6,525 nt of DNA from Phycisphaerae bacterium (GTDB lineage: Bacteria > Planctomycetota > Phycisphaerae > UBA1845 > Fen-1342): assembly GCA_026984555.1 (NCBI GenBank), contig JALSRY010000781.1, positions 1 through 6,525 on the forward strand, written 5' to 3'. Positions 1-6,393 of the stretch are shown here, piece after piece. Under the pieces are notes generated by a model. That model had not been told where the DNA came from and ran no database searches. It worked only from the letters and a program-made list of their open reading frames with translations. Position numbers and translations under genes: made by a program. The stretch's first letter is position 1; each line of letters starts with the position of its first letter.

Positions 1-540
1 GCACGTGCAGGCGGCTACGCGGGCGAGCGAACAAGGCGAAGCGGTCACGCGGCACAGGTGGAGGCCGTGGCGGTTGAAACGCGCGACCCATTCCCTCACC
101 AGCGGCGAAGAGATGGCCACCGTCATCACGTTGCGCCCCGGGCGGTGTCCGGGAGGAAAGGGCCAGTAGCGGACTTCCCACTGAGCGGCTTCGGTGCGGG
201 TTTCGCGGGCGATTTCCCACGCGAGCGCTTTGTGGATCGCGTCTTCGGAGTTCTTCAGCAGTCCGGTGGGGACTTCGAGCGTGTGGAACTGGACGGCGGG
301 TGGCGTGAGCACGAGGCCCACGCCGCGGCCGGCGAAGCGTGCCTGGACGAGGGTGCGGGCCAGTCGTTCGCAATCGGGGTTGGCCGCGTGGTCGTTGTCG
401 TCGTCGGCGCGGAGCGCTAGCTGCAAGTGGTCGCGTAGTTCGAGGGTCTGGCCGCGGCGCGAGAGCTGGCAGGCGCGGATGCTGGTGGTGCCCACGTCGA
501 ACATGATCGCCGAGTTTTTCTTTGCGGCCCACGGGAACAT
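1..540 (-). CDS. pilM: PilM-like type IV pilus assembly protein, N-terminal 180 residues
   Basis: The reading frame is open from the ATG at 540 to the window edge, so the C-terminal part is missing. The fragment looks like the N-terminal half of PilM, an actin-fold (FtsA/MreB-like) ATP-binding protein that sits on the cytoplasmic side of the pilus alignment complex. FDVGTTSIRACQL (14-26) fits the phosphate-1 loop (usual form I-D-[IV]-G-[ST]-[ST]-[ST]-[IV]-K). LLKNSEDAIHKALAWEIAR (94-112) fits the segment in which PilM proteins usually read E-x-A-I-x-x-E-A. VMTVAISSPLVREWVARF (138-155) followed by GLHLCRVTASPCSLAR (159-174) fits the strand-helix-strand leading to subdomain 2. A GspL-type actin-like protein would look similar, so PilM is the likeliest, not the only, name. 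It follows pilC closely and supports reading the cluster as pilus-like; pilN, pilO and later genes would be expected past base 1 if so. Confidence 0.78.
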   Translation of the reverse strand, partial: MFPWAAKKNSAIMFDVGTTSIRACQLSRRGQTLELRDHLQLALRADDDNDHAANPDCERLARTLVQARFAGRGVGLVLTPPAVQFHTLEVPTGLLKNSEDAIHKALAWEIARETRTEAAQWEVRYWPFPPGHRPGRNVMTVAISSPLVREWVARFNRHGLHLCRVTASPCSLARVAACTC

Positions 541-547
541 CGCGGGT

Positions 548-551
548 CTCC
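548..551 (-). promoter_or_regulatory. Shine-Dalgarno for the PilM-like gene
   Basis: GGAG lies seven bases before the ATG at 540-538, in the 23-base gap after the PilC/GspF stop. It favours this ATG over the internal Met at codon 13, which has no comparable site in front. Confidence 0.6.
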
Positions 552-563
552 GTTGCGGTGGCG

Positions 564-1766
564 TCACATCGTGGCCATGTCGAACAGCGGCATGAACAGT
601 GCCGCGGATACGCAGCCCACCGCCAGCCCCATCAGGGCCAGCAGCGCCGGTTCGGCGATACGCACGAGCGTCGCCAGTATTTGCATGTTGTCACTGTCCA
701 TCCATTCGGTGACGAACGTGACGGCGTCGGCCAGCCGCCCGTTCTCCTCGCCCGTCGTGATCGCCGACGCGATGACGGGATCGACGTGTTTCGAGCGGGT
801 CAGCGCGTCGCCGATGTGTCCGCCGGCGGAAACCGCTTCTTCGAGGCGATCGAGCACTTCACGAAACACGGGGTTGGTGATTGCGAGCTTGGACTGCACG
901 ATGGTGTCGAGCAGGGCCACGTTGGAGCGCAGCATGGCGGACCAAATCCACAACACGCGCACGAGCTGGAAGCGTGCCAGGATGCGTCCGAGCAGGGGTA
1001 CGTCGAACAGCAGCGTCCACAGGCGGTTGCGTACCCAGGGCGTGCGGAACGCCAGCACGACGCCCACGATGGCGGCGATCAGGCCGCCCGCCAGCAGGGG
1101 CCAGTAGGCCAGCATGGCGTTCGAGAGCTTGAACATCAGTACGGTCGTGTAGGGCAGCGGACGATGGAGGCTTTCGAACAGTTGGCGAAAGCGCGGCACG
1201 ACGAAAGTCAGCAACACGACCATGACCACGCACGACAGCACCGACAGGAATGCCGGGTAGGCCATCGCCCCGAGCAGGGCTTTGCGTGTCGCCTGCTGTC
1301 GCTGCAAGAGGTCGCTGAGTCGAGCGAAGATTTCGGGAAGCGTCGCGGTGGCTTCGCCGGCGCCGACCAGGCTGCTGTAGATCGGCGGGAAGGTGTACGG
1401 ATGGGCGGCGAGCGCTTCGCTGAGCGTCACACCGCGTTCGACATCCTCGCGGATTTGGCGGATCAACCGGGCGGCGGCGGGGCGCTGGGCCTGGCGGCTC
1501 ACCGCTTCCAGGGCCGGGACGAGCGCGGACCCCGACTCGAGCAGCATCTTCATCTGCCGCGTGAACAACAGCAACTCGCGGTCTTTCATGCGGCCCGGTT
1601 CGGTCGGGAGTGCTTCCGGCGGTGCGGCGTCGCCCTCGGCACTGAGTTGCATCAACATCGTGCCTTGGCGGCGCAACGTTTCGGCGGCTTCGCTGCGGCT
1701 GTCGGCTTCGATCACGTCTTCGACGATCGCGCCGGCGTTGGTCATGGCCTGGTAACGGTATCGCAC
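564..1766 (-). CDS. pilC: PilC/GspF family inner-membrane platform protein
   Basis: The polytopic platform on which the assembly ATPase acts. With the preferred GTG at 1766 it has 400 residues; the alternative GTG at 1781 adds five (405). The preferred start yields RYRYQAMTNAGAIVEDVIEA right at the N-terminus, as family members usually begin. Numbering from the longer form, two T2SSF repeats lie at about 70-195 and 272-396. Each has the family's Gly-Glu turn: GAGEATATLPEIF (140-152) and TTGEENGRLADAV (342-354). Hydrophobic membrane segments lie at about 177-196, 226-245 and 378-398, and AYPAFL (174-179) is typical of the start of the first one. Length is normal for the family. The gene follows pilB with overlap or immediate contact, and its stop lies 23 bases before the PilM-like start. 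It could equally be named GspF; the choice follows the neighbours. Confidence 0.95.
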   Translation of the reverse strand: MRYRYQAMTNAGAIVEDVIEADSRSEAAETLRRQGTMLMQLSAEGDAAPPEALPTEPGRMKDRELLLFTRQMKMLLESGSALVPALEAVSRQAQRPAAARLIRQIREDVERGVTLSEALAAHPYTFPPIYSSLVGAGEATATLPEIFARLSDLLQRQQATRKALLGAMAYPAFLSVLSCVVMVVLLTFVVPRFRQLFESLHRPLPYTTVLMFKLSNAMLAYWPLLAGGLIAAIVGVVLAFRTPWVRNRLWTLLFDVPLLGRILARFQLVRVLWIWSAMLRSNVALLDTIVQSKLAITNPVFREVLDRLEEAVSAGGHIGDALTRSKHVDPVIASAITTGEENGRLADAVTFVTEWMDSDNMQILATLVRIAEPALLALMGLAVGCVSAALFMPLFDMATM

Positions 1767-1774
1767 GGTCGTAT

Positions 1775-1778
1775 TCCT
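1775..1778 (-). promoter_or_regulatory. Shine-Dalgarno deciding the PilC/GspF start
   Basis: AGGA, directly after the PilB-like stop, stands eight bases before a GTG at 1766-1764. The competing GTG at 1781-1779, which overlaps the stop as GTGA, has only a GGGAG one base away, too close to work well. The 1766 start is therefore preferred. Confidence 0.5.
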
Positions 1779-3535
1779 CACACTCCCGCGGTGGCGGCGG
1801 CGTTGCGGGTTTCCGCCGCGGTCCGGCCGTCGGATTCCACGTGGGTCACGCGGAGGATTTCCTCCAGCGTGGATTTGCCCTCTTCGACGAGGCGTAGTCC
1901 CTCCTCGCGCAACGGGCGCCAGCCCTGTCCGCGCAAAACGCGGATGAGCGCGGCCTCGTCCACGCCGTTGAAGATGCAGTCACGCACGGCTTCGCTGTTC
2001 TCGAGGATTTCGAAGATGCCGGTTCGGCCGCGGTATCCGCTGTCGTGGCAGTGCTTGCAGCCCTCGCCCTTGTAGAAAACGTCGTTCTTGCGATCGAGCC
2101 AGCCGGCGTCGCGCAGGGCGGCCTCGGGGGGATAATAGGTGGTGCGGCACCGGGGGCAGATCGTGCGGGCGAGCCGCTGGGCCACGACGCCGTTGAAGGC
2201 GGACGCCAGCAGGTAGGGTTCGATCCCCATGTTTTCGAGGCGGGCGAAAGCGCCGGGGGCGTTGTTGGTGTGCAGGGTCGAGAGCACGAGGTGGCCGGTG
2301 AGGGCGGCCTGGATGGCGACGCGGGCGGTATCCTCGTCGCGGATTTCACCGACCATGATGATGTCGGGATCTTGCCGCAGGATCGACCGCAGCGCCCGGG
2401 CGAACGTCAACCCCACCGGCTCGTTGACCTGGACCTGGTTGATCTGGTCGAGCTGGTACTCGACGGGATCCTCGATGGTCAGGATGTTCTTTTCGGGCGT
2501 CGAAAGCAGATCGAGCACCGAGTAGAGCGTGGTCGTCTTGCCGCTGCCGGTCGGCCCGGTGACGAGCACGATGCCGTTGGCGCGCGAGATGATCCGGCGG
2601 AACTGTTCGAGGCGTGCGCCGGCCAGGCCGAGCGCGTCGAGCGAGACATTGAGATTGCTCTTGTCGAGAATGCGGATCACGATTTTCTCGCCGAGCAGCG
2701 TCGGCATCGAGGAGACGCGCAGATCGACTTCGCGGCCTTCGGCGACGACGTGAACGCGACCTTCCTGGGGCAGCCGCCGTTCGGCGATGTCCATCTTGCC
2801 GATCACCTTGATGCGCGAAACGATGGCGGCGTGCATGCCCGGTGGCGCGGCCATCAGCTCGCGCAAGCGTCCGTCGATGCGGTAGCGGATGATGGTGGCC
2901 CGCTTGGTGGGTTCGATGTGGATGTCGCTGGCGCCGTCGCGGATGGCGGTGAGGACGGCGAGGTTGGCGAGGTTGATGACCGGGCTGCCCTCGACCATGC
3001 GGCCGATTTCGTGGACGGGGCCCTCGTCGACGGTTTCGTTCTCGATCACCTCGACGTCGGTGTCGGTGAGGTTGACGAGGAACGAGTCGATATCGACCTG
3101 TTCGCCGAGGTATTTTTCCTGGAATTCGCGGAGGTTGTCCTCGAAACTCAGTACCGGGTTGATTTCGCACCCGGTGAGGCGGGCGAGCTGGTCGATCGTG
3201 GGTAGCGACTGGGGCTCGGCCATCGCGACCGTAAGCCGATTGCCGACTTTGAACAGCGGCAGGGCCTTGAGGCGTTCGGCTTCCTCGCGGCTGAGCATAC
3301 GCGCGCAGACGGGATCGATCAGGCCGTGGCGCAGGTAGCAAGACTTCACGCCCATGTGTTCGGCCAGGGCCTTGAGCAGAACGCCGGGAGCCAGCAGCTT
3401 CATCTCCACCAGCACTTCGCCCAGCCGCTTGTTCTCGGAGTTCTGGTGCTGGAGGGCGCGCAGCAGGTCGTCTTCGGTCAACAGCCCCGCTTCGATAAGG
3501 ATCTCGCCCAGCCTGTTCGAGCGTTTCAGTTGCAT
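1778..3535 (-). CDS. pilB: PilB/GspE family assembly ATPase with N-terminal MshEN domain
   Basis: A 585-residue cytoplasmic hexameric ATPase that would drive polymerisation of pilin or pseudopilin. The N-terminal MshEN domain begins at R8: residues 8-31 fit the 24-residue consensus exactly (RLG, G17, L24, L28, Q31). After a five-residue spacer a second copy (37-60) keeps RLG, L53 and L57 but has Lys46 for Gly and His60 for Gln. The N2 region (about 183-290, GSPVINL...GASDIHIEPT) and the motor follow: Walker A GPTGSGKTT (327-335), Asp box ILTIEDPVEYQ (351-361), Walker B DIIMVGEIRD (391-400) and His box with TGHLVLSTLHT (413-423). A tetracysteine zinc motif, C460-x2-C463 and C493-x2-C496, marks it as an assembly ATPase and not a PilT retraction ATPase. 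The start is fixed by the MshEN motif at residue 8, but no Shine-Dalgarno is visible before it; the STAS stop lies four bases upstream, suggesting coupling. PilB versus GspE cannot be separated by the motor alone; the PilM-like neighbour favours PilB. Confidence 0.96.
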   Translation of the reverse strand: MQLKRSNRLGEILIEAGLLTEDDLLRALQHQNSENKRLGEVLVEMKLLAPGVLLKALAEHMGVKSCYLRHGLIDPVCARMLSREEAERLKALPLFKVGNRLTVAMAEPQSLPTIDQLARLTGCEINPVLSFEDNLREFQEKYLGEQVDIDSFLVNLTDTDVEVIENETVDEGPVHEIGRMVEGSPVINLANLAVLTAIRDGASDIHIEPTKRATIIRYRIDGRLRELMAAPPGMHAAIVSRIKVIGKMDIAERRLPQEGRVHVVAEGREVDLRVSSMPTLLGEKIVIRILDKSNLNVSLDALGLAGARLEQFRRIISRANGIVLVTGPTGSGKTTTLYSVLDLLSTPEKNILTIEDPVEYQLDQINQVQVNEPVGLTFARALRSILRQDPDIIMVGEIRDEDTARVAIQAALTGHLVLSTLHTNNAPGAFARLENMGIEPYLLASAFNGVVAQRLARTICPRCRTTYYPPEAALRDAGWLDRKNDVFYKGEGCKHCHDSGYRGRTGIFEILENSEAVRDCIFNGVDEAALIRVLRGQGWRPLREEGLRLVEEGKSTLEEILRVTHVESDGRTAAETRNAAATAGV

Positions 3536-3539
3536 GGGT

Positions 3540-3872
3540 TTACCGTTTGTAGCTGCGAATCGCGTTCTCGACCGTGTCGTATACTTCCAGCTCTTCGAGT
3601 ACCGAGGTCAGGTCGAGGGCCTCGCGGCACGTTTCGCCCAGGTTCGCCAGCCGCGGATGCGCGGTCGTGGCGGAGGAACACAACTCGAGCAGGGCCTCGA
3701 TCCCGGCGCTGTCGAGATAGGGCGTGTATTCCATGTCCAGCACGACCCGCCCCTCGCGTTCCTTCACCGTCGCCGCCAGCCGCTCGCGGAACTCCTCGAC
3801 CTCTTCGAGCGTGATGGCACCGTGCGGCGTCACGACGGTGACGCTCGCGTGGGGATTGACGTCGATTTTCAT
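3540..3872 (-). CDS. STAS domain protein (anti-sigma factor antagonist-like)
   Basis: A 110-residue protein that is essentially a single STAS domain, the fold of SpoIIAA/RsbV anti-anti-sigma factors. The N-terminal strands (TVVTPHGAIT, 12-21) lead into an amphipathic helix (22-37). Then comes RVVLDMEYTPYLDSAGIEALLEL (42-64), whose D54-S55-A-G57 is the usual site of the regulatory phospho-serine. The C-terminal part ends with VENAIRSY, like the s-x-x-e-A segment of the family. In known systems such a protein is switched by a serine kinase and a PP2C phosphatase and binds a partner protein. Neither kinase nor phosphatase is encoded in this window, and no sigma factor is visible. Its place between a cyclic-di-GMP sensor and a pilus ATPase suggests a partner-switch role for the pilus or its regulators, but this is inference. 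It overlaps the upstream gene as ATGA, and its TAA lies four bases before the PilB-like start. Confidence 0.9.
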   Translation of the reverse strand: MKIDVNPHASVTVVTPHGAITLEEVEEFRERLAATVKEREGRVVLDMEYTPYLDSAGIEALLELCSSATTAHPRLANLGETCREALDLTSVLEELEVYDTVENAIRSYKR

Positions 3873-5155
3873 GGCCGACCTCCCGGTTGTGGCGAATCGC
3901 CGGAACAGGCGTGCAGCGGCTCACCGCGATGGCGGGCGGTTTCGACCGCGCGCCAGGCGTCGGCCAACAGGGCGTCCAGCGTGGCCGGTCGCAGGTTGCC
4001 ACCGGCCAGTCCCATCCGCACGCCGACCCGGCCGTCGAACTCGGTGCGTTGCCTGATCCGCTTGTCGACGTCTTCCATGATGTTGTGGGCGATCAGGCGG
4101 CCGAGGGTGTCGTCGATGCGGCGCATGAGGAAGACGAAGCGATCGTCCGCGAGCCGGCCGACCACGTCGTCGCTGCGGAGCTTGCCCAGCAGCGCCCGGC
4201 CGACCTCCTCGACGAGGGCATCGCGTATCGCCCACAGCCCCTTGTCGTCGAGTCCCCGGAGCCCCTCGAGCACGAGCGCCGCCACCGCCAGTGGTTCGCC
4301 CTGCTCGTGCGATTCCCGGGCTGCGTGGCGAGCCTTGGCGAAGAACTCGTCGCGGTTGAGCACGCCGGTTCTCCGGTCCGTGATCCGCGCGGTTTCGAGC
4401 CGCTCGCGCAAGGCGACGAACCGCCAGAACAGCCCCAAGTACGCGAGTACCGTCGTCGTGCGGGCCAGCGCCGCCGACCCCCCGTCTCCGAACTCGCCGA
4501 CGCCGATGACCCCGATGACCGTTGCGCCGTCACGTACCGGCCAGGCGATGGCCCAGGTGTCGGCCGAGGCGGGGGTTGGTCCGCTCGCGGGGCGGTCGTC
4601 GGCGAAACAAGGGCGCTGGCCGCGAACGGCTTCGGCCAGCAGACCGGAGGCGTTTTCCGGTTCGCCGAACGTCCGCGATGCGTCGCTGAGTGAACGATGG
4701 CGTAGCCGATCTCCTGCGCCCATGACCTCGAAACAACGCACCCACCGCGTGTTGGCGTGGCGGGCAAGCATCTCGCGGGCGAACTGGTCGAAGGCGGTCC
4801 ACACGTCCGGTCCGGGCGGAGTGTGTCCGAGCCAGTCTTCCATCTCACGCACCAGGTCGGCCGGCATCTCGCACGGGTTTTCGCGGCGGTGGGCCGGTTT
4901 GTCGGCGGACTCGATCGGGGTGGGGCGGTCGAGGGGCCGCGGGCCGGGAGAAAGTTGGGGGCGGCCGTGGAACCTGGTCAGCAGCATGAGCCCCATGCCC
5001 AGCAGCAGGCTCCCGCCGACCAGGCCGAGACGCAGCGCGGCGGCGTCCGCAGCAACGCCGGGTGTACTGTGGGCGGCGAACCACGTGGCGGCCAGCAGTA
5101 CGCCCCCGCCACTGAAGAGCCACAGTCCGGTTTGCCGGCTGATGGTACACTTCAT
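3869..5155 (-). CDS. Membrane-anchored GAF protein with degenerate GGDEF domain and intact RxxD site
   Basis: A 428-residue protein. Two hydrophobic segments (about 11-28 and 41-60) form an N-terminal membrane hairpin with a loop of about 12 residues. A polar, Pro-rich linker (61-115), a GAF-like domain (about 118-245, with the typical WAIAWPVRDG...VIGVIGVGEF strand pair) and a GGDEF-type fold (about 256-410) follow. The GGDEF fold is recognisable from TDRRTGVLNRDEFF (259-272) and DDVVGRL before the signature. The signature itself is A336-D-D-R-F340 instead of G-G-[D/E]-E-F. The first metal-binding Asp position appears to be Glu297, and the usual N-D-x-x-G-H-x-x-G-D segment is not kept. Cyclase activity is therefore unlikely. 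In contrast R327-S-D-D330 matches the RxxD inhibitory site, with the usual five-residue spacing to the signature. Family precedent (PelD, PopA) makes a cyclic-di-GMP receptor role plausible; PelD shares the order membrane helices-GAF-degenerate GGDEF. ATGA overlaps join it to both neighbours. Function is inferred. Confidence 0.87.
   Translation of the reverse strand: MKCTISRQTGLWLFSGGGVLLAATWFAAHSTPGVAADAAALRLGLVGGSLLLGMGLMLLTRFHGRPQLSPGPRPLDRPTPIESADKPAHRRENPCEMPADLVREMEDWLGHTPPGPDVWTAFDQFAREMLARHANTRWVRCFEVMGAGDRLRHRSLSDASRTFGEPENASGLLAEAVRGQRPCFADDRPASGPTPASADTWAIAWPVRDGATVIGVIGVGEFGDGGSAALARTTTVLAYLGLFWRFVALRERLETARITDRRTGVLNRDEFFAKARHAARESHEQGEPLAVAALVLEGLRGLDDKGLWAIRDALVEEVGRALLGKLRSDDVVGRLADDRFVFLMRRIDDTLGRLIAHNIMEDVDKRIRQRTEFDGRVGVRMGLAGGNLRPATLDALLADAWRAVETARHRGEPLHACSGDSPQPGGRP
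3879..3883 (-). promoter_or_regulatory. Shine-Dalgarno for the STAS gene
   Basis: GGAGG (within GGGAGGT) lies six bases before the ATG at 3872-3870, inside the last codons of the degenerate GGDEF gene. It supports the short 110-residue STAS reading. Confidence 0.7.
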
Positions 5156-6393
5156 GGTTTCGCCTCCGTTTCCGATTCCTCCGGAAACAGGGCCGCGTAT
5201 TCCATGGGCCGCGTGCGTTTGAATTCGTCGAGGAAGTCGAGGAATTCGGCGGCGATCCGGGGATCGAGCTTGGTCCCGGCTTCCTCGCGAATGACGCGGA
5301 CGGCGCGTTCGATCGACATGGCGTTGCGGTAGGAGCGGCGGGAGCTGAGCGCGTCGAAGACATCGACGACGTGGATGATGCGGGCGAAGAGGGGGATGTC
5401 TTCGCCGGCCAGCCCGTCGGGGTAGCCCGAGCCGTCGAGGTTTTCGTGGTGGTGAAGCACGCCGAGGCGCACGTCGTGGAAGTTCTGTAGCGGTTCGAGG
5501 ATTTCGTAGCCCATTCGCGGATGCTGTTTGATGTAGGTGAATTCCTCGCTCGTGAGGCGTCCGGGCTTGTTGAGCACGCTCTCGGTGATACCGATCTTGC
5601 CGACATCGTGTAGCAACCCGGCCCATTCGAGTTGGTCGAGCGTGGCCGGCGAGAGGCCCAGGCGTGCGCCGACCTCGCGGGCGAAGAACCCCACACGCTC
5701 GGAATGGCCGCAGGTGTAGTTGTCTTTCTTGTCGATCGCCGAGACCAGCGCCCGCATCGCCTGCATGGAAAGCCGGCGGATGCGTTCGTGGAGAACGTTG
5801 TTGTTGAGCAGTTGGCCGCCGAAGGTCAGCAGGGATTCGAGCAGGCGCATTTCGCCGGAGGTGAACTCGCCGGTCGCGCTTTCCCGCAGGGCGAGGACGA
5901 CCGCCGTCGTGTCGCCGAACTCGAGTGGTCCGGTGACGAGTTGCATGTCTTCGTGGGCCCGGACGGCGACGACGTGTCGGGAACGGGCCTCGGCGACGAC
6001 CTCGGCGAGCAGGTCTTCGGGCACGCGCTGCGGCGCGTCGCAGGTCAGGACGCGGGCGGTGGCGTCGTAGCGGTTCCAGCCGGCGTGCAGGTCGAGGACG
6101 TACACTTCCTTGTTGCCCAGCAGCGCGGCGCAGCGGTCGAGCAGCAGCTTGGCCATCGGTTCGACGTGCGTGATGCCGGCGATCTGGGTCGAGAAATCGA
6201 ACAGCAGGCTGAGCTGCTCGTAGTTGCGCAACACCTCGTCGGCCAACTGCTCGTTCTCGAGGGTGAGCCGTTCAACCTGGTGGCACAGCGCCTCGGTGGA
6301 ATCGAGTGCGTCGAGCGGCTCGGCGGCGTCGCCTGCACCGGCGGCGTCGCTTACGGAGGCGGACCAACCGCGTTGTTCGCGATCATTGCTCAC
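5152..6393 (-). CDS. GAF and HD-GYP domain protein, probable cyclic-di-GMP phosphodiesterase
   Basis: A 413-residue protein starting at GTG. Family knowledge: HD-GYP enzymes are metal-dependent phosphodiesterases that hydrolyse cyclic-di-GMP to pGpG or GMP. Visible order: a low-complexity, Ala- and acid-rich N-terminus (1-32); a heptad-like predicted coiled coil (about 33-66); a GAF-like sensor module (about 68-205); a linker helix; and the HD-GYP domain (about 212-390). The catalytic set looks complete: CGHSERV at 228-234, HDVGKIGI at 262-269 with the HD pair and Lys266, HP at 291-292, HHHE at 314-317, DGSGYP at 320-325, and a D-V-F-D-A segment near 344-348. There is no signal peptide or membrane segment, so it should be cytoplasmic. 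It lacks its own receiver domain, but a receiver-encoding gene lies directly upstream with a GTGA overlap, so the common REC-HD-GYP arrangement may be split here. Its stop overlaps the next start as ATGA. Activity is predicted, not shown; the GAF ligand is unknown. Confidence 0.92.
   Translation of the reverse strand: MSNDREQRGWSASVSDAAGAGDAAEPLDALDSTEALCHQVERLTLENEQLADEVLRNYEQLSLLFDFSTQIAGITHVEPMAKLLLDRCAALLGNKEVYVLDLHAGWNRYDATARVLTCDAPQRVPEDLLAEVVAEARSRHVVAVRAHEDMQLVTGPLEFGDTTAVVLALRESATGEFTSGEMRLLESLLTFGGQLLNNNVLHERIRRLSMQAMRALVSAIDKKDNYTCGHSERVGFFAREVGARLGLSPATLDQLEWAGLLHDVGKIGITESVLNKPGRLTSEEFTYIKQHPRMGYEILEPLQNFHDVRLGVLHHHENLDGSGYPDGLAGEDIPLFARIIHVVDVFDALSSRRSYRNAMSIERAVRVIREEAGTKLDPRIAAEFLDFLDEFKRTRPMEYAALFPEESETEAKP
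5163..5167 (-). promoter_or_regulatory. Strong Shine-Dalgarno fixing the GAF/GGDEF start
   Basis: A perfect GGAGG sits seven bases before the ATG at 5155-5153. It lies within the last codons of the HD-GYP gene and shows that the GGDEF-like protein begins here, although the same frame stays open upstream to 5626 as a low-complexity shadow of the HD-GYP gene. Confidence 0.75.

Noticed and set aside
522..2075. A 517-residue open frame on the plus strand, rich in Gln, His and Arg
   Set aside because: It lies antisense to the PilC/GspF gene and the end of the PilB gene; its composition is a strand shadow.
2045..3205. A 386-residue plus-strand open frame rich in Gly, Asp and Val
   Set aside because: Antisense to the PilB ATPase core, whose Walker and His boxes leave no doubt about the coding strand.
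1778..3535. A PilT-type retraction ATPase
   Set aside because: The long N-terminal MshEN/N2 region and the tetracysteine zinc motif belong to the PilB/GspE assembly ATPases.
3869..5155. An active diguanylate cyclase
   Set aside because: The signature (A-D-D-R-F), the metal-binding aspartates and the G-H-x-x-G-D segment are all altered.
3354..5222. A 622-residue open frame on the plus strand
   Set aside because: It runs antisense across three well-supported genes, is Ser/Arg/Pro-rich with no recognisable domain, and is the expected mirror of GC-rich coding sequence.
5156..5626. Upstream extension of the GGDEF-like frame by 157 codons
   Set aside because: It overlaps the conserved HD-GYP catalytic region, is Arg/Pro-rich and low in complexity, and a perfect GGAGG precedes the ATG at 5155.
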